A stretch of 64,000 nucleotides of DNA from Hirudinaria manillensis (GCA_034509925.1 CM067534.1:7765001-7829000), one strand, 5' to 3'; shown: positions 50,642-62,605, counted from the stretch's first letter. Notes: a model not told the origin generated them from the sequence alone. Numbers and translations: made by a program.

Positions 50642-53600
50642 TCAGACGAGGCAGGTTCCGTGCATCAACTTGAAAGCCATTTCCACGGCATCTTGTCGGG
50701 CGGAATCATGGAAGCAGACGTAAAATTCCGAGTCGTTTTCGCGGCCGGTTTTCGTCTTCCTCCTGTCGGGTTTCGTTTGTTCGTGGGTTGAGTTTTGGAA
50801 AAAGGGATGAGAACAAAAAGAGAACTTGTAATTCTTAAAATACTTGGATTACGTTGCAGGGAATATATTTTACTAATTTGGGGAGGAAGACAATTATTGA
50901 CCAGACCAATTATTTACGTTTTGTCTGAGGGTTGGTCGTTAATTTATTATTTAATGTTCAAAATAACAGATTCAAACAATGATGCCTCCCTCTGTTTAAC
51001 CATCAAATTCAATTAGATGGTTCATAATCTTAAAATACGATAATACTCAATAATACAATACGATAATACTTACTAATAATATACAATAATACATAATAAT
51101 ACAATACCATAACACTTAATAATACAATACCATAATGCTTAATAATGCTATACGATAATACTTGATACGATCTAGAAGTTTGTTACTTTACTGACCCGAC
51201 CACCCAGTAATCCATCTGCTGTTCCGCATCTTCGGCAGAGCCTCTGAAGTTGAACCTGTTGCACCTGAAGAGGATGCCGTGCTCAAGGACTGCATCTCCG
51301 AACTGATTCTTTAAAGCAATTCGAATGAACAAACACGTGAGAACATATTTCAGGCGTTATTCAAAAGCCTGCGACAAACTGAGCTTAAAAAAAGCGTTTC
51401 TAGTGTTTCACGTAGTTTGTTATTAATTATTTTATTTATTTATTTATTAATTAGTTATAGTTAGTTTATTGGCAGAATAGCAGATCTCTATTCTTATAAT
51501 TGCTAATTGATGGTCAATATGCAATTGAATCCAGACCGGTGATAGAGCGAAGAATTCTTGAATGAGTAGGCAGCTTTCGTTGAACTTCTGCATGACCTCC
51601 GACTGGGTCAGAGATGCCTGGGACATGACCTGCTGTTGTGACGGTGCGACGATGATGCCTCTTGAGGCATCGACGAAAGCGTAGTTGAACACGGTGCTGT
51701 TGTTGCCGCTGTTGATCCTGTTCATTGAACAGTGCTTTGAAAGTATGGACGTTTAAATTGTTCCAGGTTGTAATGAATGCTTGTCTGGAAACACGGCCGC
51801 GTTTTTGAAAAGCCAGAGTAAAAATTAAAGCAGAGCTGATGGTTTTCAGCTGGAATAAAATAATTCCAGGGCCCTAATCCTAACTGGGCAAATTAAATTC
51901 AGCGCTTTCGAGACATTAACGATGATTAATGCATTAATCAATGAAATCATCATTTGATAATTACTTGACGTAGGGTGACCTGATGGAGGGCGGGGGTTGA
52001 GAATAAGATTTTAAAAAGTCAGAGATTTTGTTGAGCTGAAGTTTCTGAAAAAAAAACATCAGCAAATCATCATGCAATTAAATAAATAAATAAATAAATT
52101 TTAATTAAGCAGTCAAGAGAAGGACAGCTAGTTACCGTTGAAGAGGTTTTGTGAATGTTTTCCATGGATGACTGTCGAGTTGGAAAGTCATTTTGACTCC
52201 AGATGTCATCGATGTCTCTCTCGTCATCAAACTCCTCCTCTATGAATCTCTCGTTCTCCTCAAATTGGTTCCTCAAGTACAGATTGCTATCTGATAGAGT
52301 GAGAAATAATGTGAAACTAATCTGATCAAATCTTTATTTATTTTTTAAATTAAAAATTGTATATTTAAAAAAAACATTTGGGAAAAATATTGAATCAATA
52401 TTATTATATTGAATAACAACCCGAAAGTTGTCTGGACAAAGGGCCTCTTGAATTACTGAGGTCAGATTGAGACGAACCAATATTTTGACTCGAGGGGAGG
52501 ACAGCCTTCTGTTCATCTTTGTTCCTCTTGAAAAGCTTTTTAAATTTGTCTGTGATCTTCTCCACGACTTTTGACTTTGGTTTCGTCAGAAACCATTCGA
52601 CATTGGAAATACATGGCCTTCCATTCTTGATGATGCTGCATGGCAGTTGTGGTGTTTTTATGATTTTAAAACAGAGTAAATCAGCATTATGAGTTTGAAA
52701 AATGGCTTGAGAATTTTACATTTTGTAAGTTTTATTTTTATTTATTTAACAAGTCAGTAAATTAAAAGAGCAGGCTTCAACATAATATTTTAAGAATTTT
52801 ATTTCAATGCATTTTGACATTCACCAAATGAATTACAATCGTTCAGCAATTCCGCACTCGAGGCAACTTCAAAACAAAACAAAGTTTCAAGAAATTAAAA
52901 GAAATTCGACTCACAAATCATCCAACAATTCCATCAGGCCTGCAATGGCCATTTGAGCCAATGTGAACTTTAACCTGTTGAGGAGGAAGAGGTCAGCGTA
53001 AGGAACCTGCCCGACGAGGTCGGACGACCTTTCATCGCAGCTGAGAAGGACAACCAGTACAGAGTTGTCCTGAGCAAAAAAGAGCACCGAATACAGTCTT
53101 AGCCGATAACTTTTAACCAATTCAGTCAACTAATTAACAACTTATTAATAACCAATTTATTGACTTCATCTCCGACTACGGATGAACCTGCATATTCACC
53201 ACTGTTAATAATACCTACAATTATACCAACATTTTTGATCTCATTCACCAATGAAGGTCGCAACTCATCAGTCAGTTTCATCAACTAACCCAGCAAACCC
53301 TACACGGACCCATTTCTAGACCCTATCAACCAGACCTGCTCACTTACTCACTCACTTGCTCAACCACTCATCACCTTCCCAATTCTTATCTGAGCCCTTC
53401 CAACCCAACACTCCCTTTGGGTATTCATGACTAACACAGAAAAACTAAGACGCTAAGTCCGAAAAAAGCCAGATCCAGCAATGCCTAAACATTCACATCG
53501 GGAATGTGTCACCAAAACTATCAATCATTCGCCAATATCCAGTTACCACCAGCAAACCCCCATTTTGAACACTCATCCCAACCCCAACATTTACAGAGAC

Positions 53601-56600
53601 AATCAACTAATGCATGTTTTCAGTACCAAAACCAAAAAAACAAGACGGAGCAGAAAGCAAACAAGTAAAATTCCATTGGAAACAAAACAAACTGCCATCT
53701 CTGGAGATGAATCGACTCTTAAATTTAAAAAATAACATTTCATGCTTTTCGTGACAAAGGATGAGCAGCAAAGGTTCAGAAAGAAAAAAAAAAGGCGCTG
53801 AAATCAATCAAAATTCCAACGGTCTGCATTTTGAGAAAATCCATCGGTCAGTCTGAGAACAACTGCCATCGATAGAACGACGACTACGACGGCTTCACAA
53901 GAACGTCTTGACTCGACAAAGGACTGCATAGTACAGCTTGGTCAAGTCGGCCTTCGAGGTCTTGTCTATGCCTCTTTCGGCCGTCAGCTTATCGAAGAAG
54001 TCCTTGTCACCGGTCACGATCTCCTTCAGGTTCGTCAGAGTCGGCACCTCTCCGCTCTCGATGAAGTCGCCGAAGAGCTCCTTCAGTCTCTCGACGTGCT
54101 CGTCGTTCCAGGCCATTCTCCTCTTCTTTCCGTCCTTGGAGTCGAACGACCTGTTCTGAAGAGGAGACTTCTTTTCCTTTTTGCCCGACAGGTTCAGGGA
54201 GGAGCTGAAGACGGGCGAACCGTCCACGGAAAGTCCCGACGTGCCGTCGTCGTAATTTTCCCCGCCGTCTTCCGAGTCGCCGTCGAGATGGAAGTTGACG
54301 TACCTCCTCGGCCTGGCCGAGCGAACGTTCTCCTCGTCGCCTCGAGACTTGCCTCTCGTCACCATGGCGGTTCCTTCCTTCGAGGTCAAGTTCGATGACA
54401 CTTCTGCCGCCAACTCCTTCATGGTCTCGGACGTTATGGATCGACGCAAGTCGTCGTTCTTGAAGGCTTTCGAAAGGATGTCTCGCGACTCGGCAACGGC
54501 CATCTGCAGGCCCTCGGTGGTCGGGAAAACGAACGGACAGGCTGGATGCTGCCTGCCTAGCACTTCTCTGACTTTCAGATAGGCAGCAAAGAGGGGCACG
54601 AGCTCGCCTCCTACCACCAGCCTTACTGAAGTCTTGCCATCGGGAATGGCATAGTAGAACAGGCCGTCAGATTCGGTGCTGGTCAGCAGAGAAGACATGA
54701 CGAAGTTTTTCAAAACACGAGGATTGATGGCATTCTCGACGCTCATTCTCACGATCATGTGGTCCCTGAAAGTCGTGAAAGAAGTCATCCAATCCGTCTC
54801 TAAATTGCTGGTATCGGCCTTGTCCGCGAACTTTCTCATCTCATCTTCGAGATCCTTGACCTCGTCTGACTGGAGGTAGTCCAAATAGTATTGCGATATG
54901 GGCAGCTCAGACGATCTCTTTCTCTTTCTGCCCCGCTTTCTGATCCCTCTCTCCTCGGACAACTCATCACCAGCAAAAGAAACCCTCTTTTCCTGCTTGC
55001 AAGTTTTCTCCTCCTTCTCTGCCGCTTCCACGTAGATTGGAAGTGAACAATCGATCCAAGTCTTCAAACATCTGGCAGTATCTGGAAATCTCAGTGCCAG
55101 GAATTTGGAAAATTGATTAAATGTCTCCAGATTCGACAAAACTTGTGAGGGCCTCCTAAGCTTTTGATAACATTCTCCGAGCAACTTGTCGAAGTAAAAC
55201 TTAATGTCATTGTCATTTTCAAAATCCTTCACATTCTCAAATTTCATCTCCTTTAAAAGTTGTCTAATATGATTCACACTTTGATGAGGATTGCATCCTT
55301 TTGAACAACTGAATTCCATAAAACAGGAAAAATCAGAAAGCAACTCATCATCAATATCTCCTTGGCTTGGAATTGCAATATGCAAAGGACCCATACCATC
55401 TAACTCCATACTGTTTTCATTGCTAGTTTCATTGCTTTTACAAATCTTTCTCCAACCTAGAGATTTATGATTTAAGACACTGGATTTCACCTTCACAGAT
55501 TTCTTTACAGTTTCTGTTAATTGCTTTCCACTCAAGCCATGCTTTGAAGCAAGGTGATGATGCAGTGCCATGAAGCATCCTGCACAAATAGGGCACCGAC
55601 GCTTCTCCACGACATTTGAGGCAGTTGTGAGATGTTGATATTTCAAAAGAAAATGAAGAGAGTTCGACACTTTGTGATATTCCCGAACGTGTAGCGGCAA
55701 ATTCCGCACTTTCTCAGTGCACATAGGACATGGAAATAATATTCGCCTTGCTTTGATCATTTTATCGTCTAAAATAAAAATATCGACCACTTAAAAAAAC
55801 ATCCGAAGAAATAAAGTGTTCGAATCTGAACTAAAAAGTACGCTAACGAGTACTTCGATAGAAACGAAGGAATTTGTCAGACATATTCTCGTAAACCGAA
55901 ATATAAAATAATTTGAAAATCGTACAAAAATAAACAAAGACGCAGTACTAACTATTGTAGTGCGATTCTCCTCTAGAAATGTTATTATAAAACTCCTTAA
56001 ATTATACTCGTATCAGTGGACTTATATCTTCAAACCAGCCACTCAATAATAAACGACTACCAGCAAAGATTAAAAATAAAGCTGTTTTTTTATTGAGGTA
56101 ACAAAATTTTAAAATTATAATAAACAAATTTCTCCACTATAATACGCGATTTAACGGCAGATATAATAATAATAATAATAAAATGTAAACTAGTTTTAGC
56201 GGGCTGACAATAATAATCCACTTCCTCGTCGAATGCTCTCGAAGGTTGGTTAGTTCCATAGGTAGCGTCGACTAACTAGTTATGTTGGAAGCCAACAATT
56301 AACATGCTCCTTGCGGAGAGAATTTAAGTTGCATTTCGCCAGAATAAAGCTAATTATTGCCATAATAAGATAAAGGTAGAGATCGTAATAAACGCTAGCT
56401 GGAGTAATAACTTTGTTTTTGGTCACTTTTTATTAATGGAGAATGAGTGAAAATTTATTTTTGGATGTGGTGACCCGATGGAAAAAAATCCCTTCTGTTA
56501 ATGGGATCTTGTGGTTTGGCCACGGCGGCTTGCTAAAATTCAAATCAGACCAGATTCCCCTCAAATTGACTCAGGATTTTTTGAAGGATAAATTTTAAAT

Positions 56601-59600
56601 GTAATAAAGTATAATTTTGTCCCCTAATTATTAATTTTTCTCAGTGATGGGTGCACGAAGCTTTGGATTTTGGCAATGAAAGTTCATTTACGTTTTCTGA
56701 TGATTAATAATAATAATAATAATAATGTCATTTATGTAGCGCCGTGCGCTTGAGCTACAGGAGCGCTGAAATTACTTACTGGAAGTGATGTCAATGAGTC
56801 ATGGAGCACTGCTAGTATCATTTGTAAACAATTTGAAATGCAAAATTACACCAAAAGAAATTCCAATGAACAAGTCGTTACCGGATAATAAGTTGATAAC
56901 AGAATAGCAAAAATTGAAACTCACGGCAGAAAGAGCGAGAACAAAATGCCTGCTATTTGAGGTCTCAAATCGTCTGTAGATGTCAAAGTTTCCTTTGTCC
57001 ATGGAACATCCTTTGGGAAACTTGGACATACTGGACCTGTTCCTAAGGAAGATCTCAGCCCAGAAGTAGAGTTGACCCGTTTGCTCGCCACTGCTGCGAC
57101 TCAGAATGTCATTGTATTTCAAGATGACGTTGATGTCACGCACGTGTCTGTACGGAATGTGGGACGACACCAGATAACCCTGAACGACGGTCGTGATCAT
57201 GATGACGGTCGAGGCAAAGTAATCGCAGAAAAGTGATTTTTATATATTTTATGAGCGATATTTTATACGTTCCTTCTGACTCAAACCTTGTAATAGAACG
57301 AAGAGCCCAGGATGTCGAATATCTTCCTGCTTCCATAGTAATCCTCTGACTGAAAATAAGGCTGTGTTTAATTTAAATGATCATAATTATCATTTAATTT
57401 AATTATATTAAGTAGTGACATTAATTAGAGAGGTGATTTGATACATAATAAGCAGACGAAAGGCACAGTTGTGAAGTGGCTTACCATATTTCCGAACGCT
57501 TCTGCTTCTAAGCTGCTCAAATGGTCATCTATTTGCATCTATTTATGGAAGAAAGATTTCCTCATCTTTACAAATTGAAACGGTCGAAAAAGCAATAACT
57601 TAACTAATCAATTAGATTAACAAGATTAAACAGACGTTACTTGCACCAACCTTTAGGCTCTGATCGACAACGATGGATCTTGCACAGGCTGAAGAGTCTA
57701 CGAAATCCTCTCTGAACATGGACCGATGAAACTTGACGTTGAAGGAAATGTCATCGGCAGGGGAGAAAATGTTGCAGAAAACGTTGGAAAACAACTCATC
57801 CAGTCTCGGATGGTTCGACCGATCAGTGAAGGCGCTTGAAGATCAATCGTTAAACGAGTTTTTCAATCGATTGCACTTTGGAAACAATTATTTCCCAACA
57901 CGAGGGAATGCCATATAAGGTGTTTCAGAACTTAAAATGACATTTAAAAATACATGGCATGCTTCGTGCAGAAACTGTAAGTGATTTGATTTTAAGTAAC
58001 CATAGCTTTTGTTTTCAAGTAATCTTGATAATGTTGATAAATTATGCAACTATAATAAATAAAAATAGTAATAAATAAGTTGAACTAAAATAATAATAAT
58101 AATAATTTATTAAAATTTAAAACCTTTCAATGGAGGGAAATGAAAGCTCAATCAATCTTTTAATATCACTGGAATATTGTCTCAGTTGGCCCTCTGAAAA
58201 CCTAAAAGAAGATAATTTATTATTTATATTATATTATTCATTTAATTATAAATTTCATATAATAAGCAGTAGTTAATATTTTATGATTTATAAATTTTTT
58301 ATTTTTAATGCTTCACCTGCTCGAAGGAATAAAAATGAGTAAAAGGCCACCATCTGATGGCCAATGTGCTACCCGGATTCTTCTGTTTTTGTGTTCCAGT
58401 GTCGTGCTGCGATCAATGGCCCAATGTTATTTCAGATGTTTAATAGTATCAGTTATGTGATATCAAGGCACAAATGGTATCACTAATTAAGGCACTACCC
58501 AATAAAGCATTATGATATAATAATATTTGATAATGTTAATTTGAAATTAAATTTTTTTTTGTATTTGTGGTTTTTATTTATATTCACTTTGAGAACTGTT
58601 TTCATTTTCTTAAGATTTGCAGTTTCAATCAACAAATTCATCTAATTCGATGACTTTTCATTGAAATTAATAAAAAAATCAATTAAAAACCCATTCTAGA
58701 CGTTAAAAAAAGACTCGCCTCTCGACATGCGAATCGGTCAGGAAAGGAACGAGGGATTGTAAAGTGAGGAATGAACCTCGAAAGTCTATCAAGTTGTTGT
58801 CCGGAATGTTTGGATAGCAGTACAGCACGTCTTCCTGGAGCGACAAACGAAACCGAAAGTAAATCGGGCTCGGGGAATTATGGAATTATTGTGAAAAATA
58901 AATTTTAAATTAAGAAGATTTTTTAAAAAAATCTAGTCAGCATCTGTATTCGCCAATCATTAAATAATAATAATAATTAATTACTAATTATCACGGTTTT
59001 GTTTTATAACCTTGGCATCAAATTCTTGGAGATCCTTTGACCTGACATGATTTTTCAAGAAAAGGACGCAGTGAGGTCGATCTTCGAAGAACCTCAGATC
59101 GCGATCTGCCGAACTTCCAGAAAGGTCGGTCGCGACGGCCGGATACTCCGTGTCGTCCGCTTCCGAGGTCCTGACGGATCTTCTGGATTTCGTGGTCGAA
59201 TCGAACTGCAGGAGGACTTTTTGGAGTTTCACTTTCACAATCTAAATGCAATCGAATTGATGTCAACATGACTAATGGTGATGATATTTGAATTGTCAAT
59301 GGATAACTTGCCTTTTTCTTATCCTCAGCTTCCTTCACAACCTCATGGAAATTATTCGAATGTACTTCTCTGTCGTCAATGGCGACAATCCAATCACCTG
59401 GAAACATAAACGGAAGTGGATGGACACGTTTTATGCTGCTTGGCTTGCAGTTCAGACATCACATAACGTTATGCAACAATAACATTCAGCACCGATAGCA
59501 ACAAAATGTAATTCTTGGTGCAGAGAATTTAATTAATCATAACTCCCTAAGTCAACATAAGGTATTAAAATTTGAATTAGATTATGCAATTATAATGATA

Positions 59601-61490
59601 AATCTAAAAAAAAAACAGCATAAACCAAATAAGCAGTTTAAAATATCCATCTTAAGGCACCAACCCAGCTCCACGCCGGCTCTGTCTGCAGGACCCCTGG
59701 GCACCAGGCCCCAGACGTAGATGCCCTTCACGGCTTCCGGGTCCGCCTTCTTCTCGTGGTGTTCGGCAAACTGTGCCGGGACGATACCGAGTAACCTCTC
59801 GCAGTTCGTCAGGAGTCCTCCGAACCTGTCATGGAGTTTTAGGTCCTTGAAGTGCGGTGGTCCGAGCCTGGTGACCAGGTAGGCGTCGCCAGACTCAAAT
59901 TCGTCTCTGATGTCCATTCTCGGCCTCCTCGTCCTTCTCATCCTAGAGACCTTTTCTTTGATCACAAATCCTGGTTCGTCTAGTTCCTCTGCATCGTCAA
60001 CTCCTTCCTCCTCTTCCTTCTGTTTGGCTTCCTTTTCTCCAACTTTCGAGTCTTCAACGGTGTCACCACCCTCCTTCACCTCATCGAGGGCCCCTTCTCC
60101 CGGCTTCGGCTCTTCCTCGGACTTGGCAGCTTCCTCGACTTCTTTCTCATCGTCTTTCTTGAACATTTTATTGAAGCCAGAAAAGAATCCGGACTTTTCT
60201 TCCTTCTTTTCCTTAGCAGTCGAAACGTCTGGTTTGGGTGCCTTCTTTTCCTCTCCTTCGTCTTTCTTGAAGAGCTTCCCGAAGAAGCCCCCGTCGTTCT
60301 TCTCGGGTTCCTTCGTCGGGAGTTTCGATTCCTCTTCGTCGTTCACTCCCTTCTTCGCCTCGTCCTCTTTCGACGGTTCCTCCTCCTTCCCGAAAAGTTT
60401 GCCGAAAAATCCACCGCTTTTTTTCTCTGGCGTTTTGGCTTTCGTTTCTTTTGGTTTCGTTTCAGCTTCCGGAGGTTTTCCATCTGGCTCGGGCATGGGA
60501 TATAGGGAGTCATCTCTCTTGGCATCTTCCGTTAATTCCTTCTTTTCTGATCCTTCCTTCGATGGGTCGGGCTTGTCTTGGGGTTTGTCGAGTACGGCCT
60601 TCTGCTCGCTTTCTGGGGGAGAAGTTGGTCGGGCATCGTCTGTCGGTCGTTGGGGGATTTCATCTGCAACTTCCTTCGGAGCTTCCTCCGGCTTTGATGG
60701 CAATTCCTCTGGTTTCGCTGCCGGTTCTTCTTTCTTCGGTTCCTCGTCCGTCTTCCCGAAAAGTTTTTCGAAAAATCCTTTTTTCTTTTTCTCGTCCTTC
60801 TTTTCTTCTGCTTTGTTTTTTGGATCATCAGGGGTTTTAGAGTCCCCATCAGATGGGGGCAAGGGGTACCTCGAGTCTCCCGAAGGACCGGGTTGGTCAT
60901 CAGGTTTGGGTGCACCGTCTTTTATTGGGGGTGCAGGCTGGGGATCACTTGGGGGTGGCTGGGGTTCAGGCTCTTTTGGTTTTTCCGCAGGAGCAGTTTT
61001 GTCTTCTGGTGTTTTGAGTCCTTCATCAGCTGGTTTGGATTCTGGAACATCTGCTGGTTTGCTTTCCTGGGCACTTTTGGCATCTTTGTTTTTCTTGAAT
61101 TTGCTGAAGAATCCTTTCTCTTTGTCACCAGCGTTTGATGCTTTCTGGGCGTCGCTAGGTGGAGGAACGTCCTTCGGATCTTCTTTAGCACCTTTGTCTT
61201 TTTTGAAAATCTTGTCGAATGGAGATTTCTTATCCGCCGGAGACTTTGCATCGTCCTTGTTCAGCGTCTGTTCTTGTTTGGGGAGAGGTTTTGAAGAACT
61301 CGGTTGATTCGAGGGAGCTGGGGTGGGTTGACTCGGAGGAGGTGGGGGTGGTTGCTCCTTGGGGGGGTTAAGTTTATTATTTTTTTACCAATTTTCAATC
61401 TTACAAGTTAAGTTTAGAAAACTGTTAAGTAAATTAGAAACTCACTCTGCTTAAATCAAGCAATGTTTTCTTTGGCTTAGGGGCTGCCAT
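50642..61490 (-). CDS. INTU: Inturned planar cell polarity / ciliogenesis protein
   Basis: Eighteen exons: 61490-61446, 61357-59665, 59397-59312, 59241-59011, 58834-58719, 58406-58317, 58201-58124, 57834-57651, 57538-57485, 57349-57287, 57179-56925, 53069-52915, 52635-52421, 52290-52133, 52044-51980, 51717-51537, 51302-51196, 50762-50642. They join to 1298 aa (human INTU about 940). A Lys/Glu/Pro-rich extension of some 480 residues precedes the PDZ domain at about 555-620 (GIYVWGLVPRGPADRAGVEL, GDWIVAIDDREV). The longin-like modules match INTU: LYCYPNIPDNNLIDFRGSFL, RIRVAHWPSDGGLLLIFIP, DYYGSRKIFDILGSSFYYKG, YLVSSHIP, EHGILFRC, MDYWVVG and FYVCFHDSARQDAVEMAFKL. INTU works with FUZ and WDPCP in the CPLANE complex, which recruits IFT-A to the basal body and activates Rab23. 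Exons 3 and 5 end in GC donors (AAG|GCAAGT, AG|GCGAGT). Intron 11 (53070-56924) contains another gene. Confidence 0.93.
51030..51170. repeat. AATAC-rich minisatellite, INTU intron 17
   Basis: About six imperfect units of roughly 24 bases built from AATACAATACCATAA and AATACTTAATA words. Confidence 0.75.
53895..55760 (-). CDS. Zinc-finger protein with tyrosine-recombinase-like core, nested in INTU
   Basis: A single uninterrupted 621-aa frame inside INTU intron 11, on the same strand. The start is the ATG at 55760, just after an acceptor-like TTTTAG, so a 5' UTR intron is likely. Two fingers share the exact spacing C-x2-C-x9-H-x4-H (C11, C14, H24, H29 and C56, C59, H69, H74). A helical core follows (about 290-420). 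Its segment AINPRVLKNFVMSSLL...DGLFYYAIPDGKT...LVPLFAAYLKVREVL...CPFVFPTTEG has the pattern of the phage-integrase-like fold seen in many invertebrate zinc-finger proteins derived from mobile elements. The later His-x-x-Arg and Tyr of an active recombinase are not visible. A basic signal KRGRKRKR precedes it. The last 75 residues (RMAWNDEHVERLKELFGDFI) look SANT/Myb-like. It is probably a domesticated nuclear DNA-binding protein; the recombinase origin is inferred. Confidence 0.7.
   Translation of the reverse strand: MIKARRILFPCPMCTEKVRNLPLHVREYHKVSNSLHFLLKYQHLTTASNVVEKRRCPICAGCFMALHHHLASKHGLSGKQLTETVKKSVKVKSSVLNHKSLGWRKICKSNETSNENSMELDGMGPLHIAIPSQGDIDDELLSDFSCFMEFSCSKGCNPHQSVNHIRQLLKEMKFENVKDFENDNDIKFYFDKLLGECYQKLRRPSQVLSNLETFNQFSKFLALRFPDTARCLKTWIDCSLPIYVEAAEKEEKTCKQEKRVSFAGDELSEERGIRKRGRKRKRSSELPISQYYLDYLQSDEVKDLEDEMRKFADKADTSNLETDWMTSFTTFRDHMIVRMSVENAINPRVLKNFVMSSLLTSTESDGLFYYAIPDGKTSVRLVVGGELVPLFAAYLKVREVLGRQHPACPFVFPTTEGLQMAVAESRDILSKAFKNDDLRRSITSETMKELAAEVSSNLTSKEGTAMVTRGKSRGDEENVRSARPRRYVNFHLDGDSEDGGENYDDGTSGLSVDGSPVFSSSLNLSGKKEKKSPLQNRSFDSKDGKKRRMAWNDEHVERLKELFGDFIESGEVPTLTNLKEIVTGDKDFFDKLTAERGIDKTSKADLTKLYYAVLCRVKTFL
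56706..56770 (+). repeat. ATT-linked dispersed repeat, copy 2
   Basis: (AAT)n, then TTTATGTAGCGCC and, about 20 bases later, GAGCGCT, so AGCGC/GCGCT form an inverted pair. It lies in INTU intron 11, close to the acceptor-distal end. Related to the copies at 18226-18292 and 62290-62340. Confidence 0.6.
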
Positions 61491-61659
61491 GATGTCTTTT
61501 GTATCAAAACTCTCCAAAAAAATATAAAACTAAACACAAAACATTAATGATGAGCACATTCACATATAAAACTTCCGATAATCGTAAAATGTTTTAAATG
61601 TCATAAAGATTCAATCATTCAAAACGCGACTCATAAGTACACAAACCAATCACAGCGTC

Positions 61660-61674
61660 GTTGTTTACGGCAAC
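61660..61674 (-). promoter_or_regulatory. X-box-like RFX site upstream of INTU
   Basis: GTTGTTTACGGCAAC on the plus strand, about 170 bases upstream of the INTU start. The right half GGCAAC is a perfect RFX half-site and the left half GTTGTT fits with one weak base; the spacer is three bases. RFX factors drive ciliary genes in animals, which suits INTU. Confidence 0.5.
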
Positions 61675-62289
61675 AGATGTGTGAAAAGGTAAGTTAGAAT
61701 GGGTGCGTTTTTGTCTCCAGTTCTTAAATTATTTTCCAGGATGTTCTTTTTTTTTAATCAGAGCCACTTTTATACGACATAATAGATTTAAAAATAAAAA
61801 TATGCATAAAATATTCTCGAACAACGCCTCAACTCGGAGGTCTTAAGCAACAATCAAAATTCCTATTTCAGGATTAACCTAACTATACAAGTCCTCCTTT
61901 ATAGGGTTTCATAAAAAAAGTTTGATTTATAACAAAATTCGTTTTAAAACTCCAGAACAACAAGGGCCTTTTTATGCTTTTTACGAGGTAAATTAAATAA
62001 ATGAAAAAATGCATAACTCACGCCGGCACAGAAACAGCGGCTCATTCTGGATTCACCGTCATCTCTCAAAAAGACAGCTTACGATCAACTGAGAAAACGT
62101 TGTTAACTGAAAAACACGCAGCTTATTGTATTGTATTTTAGAGTTGCATTGTATTGTTTGTTCCGACGTGGACCCGGTTCGAATCCCAGCCTCAGTAAAA
62201 CATCAGTAGACTTCTTTTGTCTTATCTGATTGATCGTTCAATCATTCAAACGTTTTTTCTTTATAATTCTGTGCCAGAAATTGTACTAT

Positions 62290-62340
62290 CGCAAATGCCG
62301 TTCATTTATGTGGCGCCGTATTCGTACGCAGTCAGATGCG
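62290..62340 (+). repeat. ATT-linked dispersed repeat, copy 3 (diverged)
   Basis: TTCATTTATGTGGCGCCGTA followed after about 20 bases by GATGCGC. It lacks the ATT array but matches the core of the copies at 18226-18292 and 56706-56770. Confidence 0.45.
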
Positions 62341-62506
62341 CTTCCTGTTGCTCTCTTAAGTGCGCCCCTTTTCACTAGAGCACGTAAATTTCAGAAAATT
62401 AGTTTTTCCAGTCAAAGGATTTCGTTTAAAATAACTTTTATTTAATAAAAAAAATATTCACGATAAATTCAGAATAAGTCAAGTAATAATCATAATCATC
62501 ATCGTC

Positions 62507-62605
62507 CTACTCGTCGTCGTCGTCGTCGTCATCATCACGAGAGTTATACGACATTTCTTCGAAAGAAATGATTGAATAACAGCTGAGCATTTCGGCAATT
62601 TTTTC
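62507..62605 (-). CDS. Candidate 3' terminal exon of an unknown gene
   Basis: On the minus strand, an acceptor (TTCCAAG) opens 32 codons, EKIAEMLSCYSIISFEEMSY followed by NSR and a run of eight Asp, Glu and a stop. An AATAAA follows about 60 bases later (near 62440). This fits a last exon with an acidic tail. I could not find convincing upstream exons between 62606 and the window end, so the gene is unidentified and the call is tentative. Confidence 0.35.
   Translation of the reverse strand, partial: EKIAEMLSCYSIISFEEMSYNSRDDDDDDDDE

Larger units (their letters stand above)
61491..62506. promoter_or_regulatory. INTU 5' region and spacer
   Basis: Upstream region of INTU containing a CCAAT word near 61646 and an X-box-like site at 61660-61674. 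Further out is a B-box-like word (62176-62186) and a third copy of the ATT-linked repeat. No other gene seen. Confidence 0.5.

Noticed and set aside
59018..59312. Read-through of INTU exon 3 past AAG|GCAAGT, giving an open frame to 59018
   Set aside because: Splicing at the GC donor gives a better PDZ-to-linker match to INTU (IVKVKLQKVLLQF) and keeps the downstream frame, whereas read-through ends without the rest of INTU.
59910..61307. 465-codon plus-strand Ser/Phe-rich frame
   Set aside because: Antisense shadow of the Lys/Glu-rich INTU exon 2, which is supported by joining to the INTU PDZ exon.
62176..62186. GGTTCGAATCC, a tRNA B-box match
   Set aside because: The flanking T-stem does not pair well and no A-box or cloverleaf is visible upstream; at most a relic of a tRNA-derived repeat.
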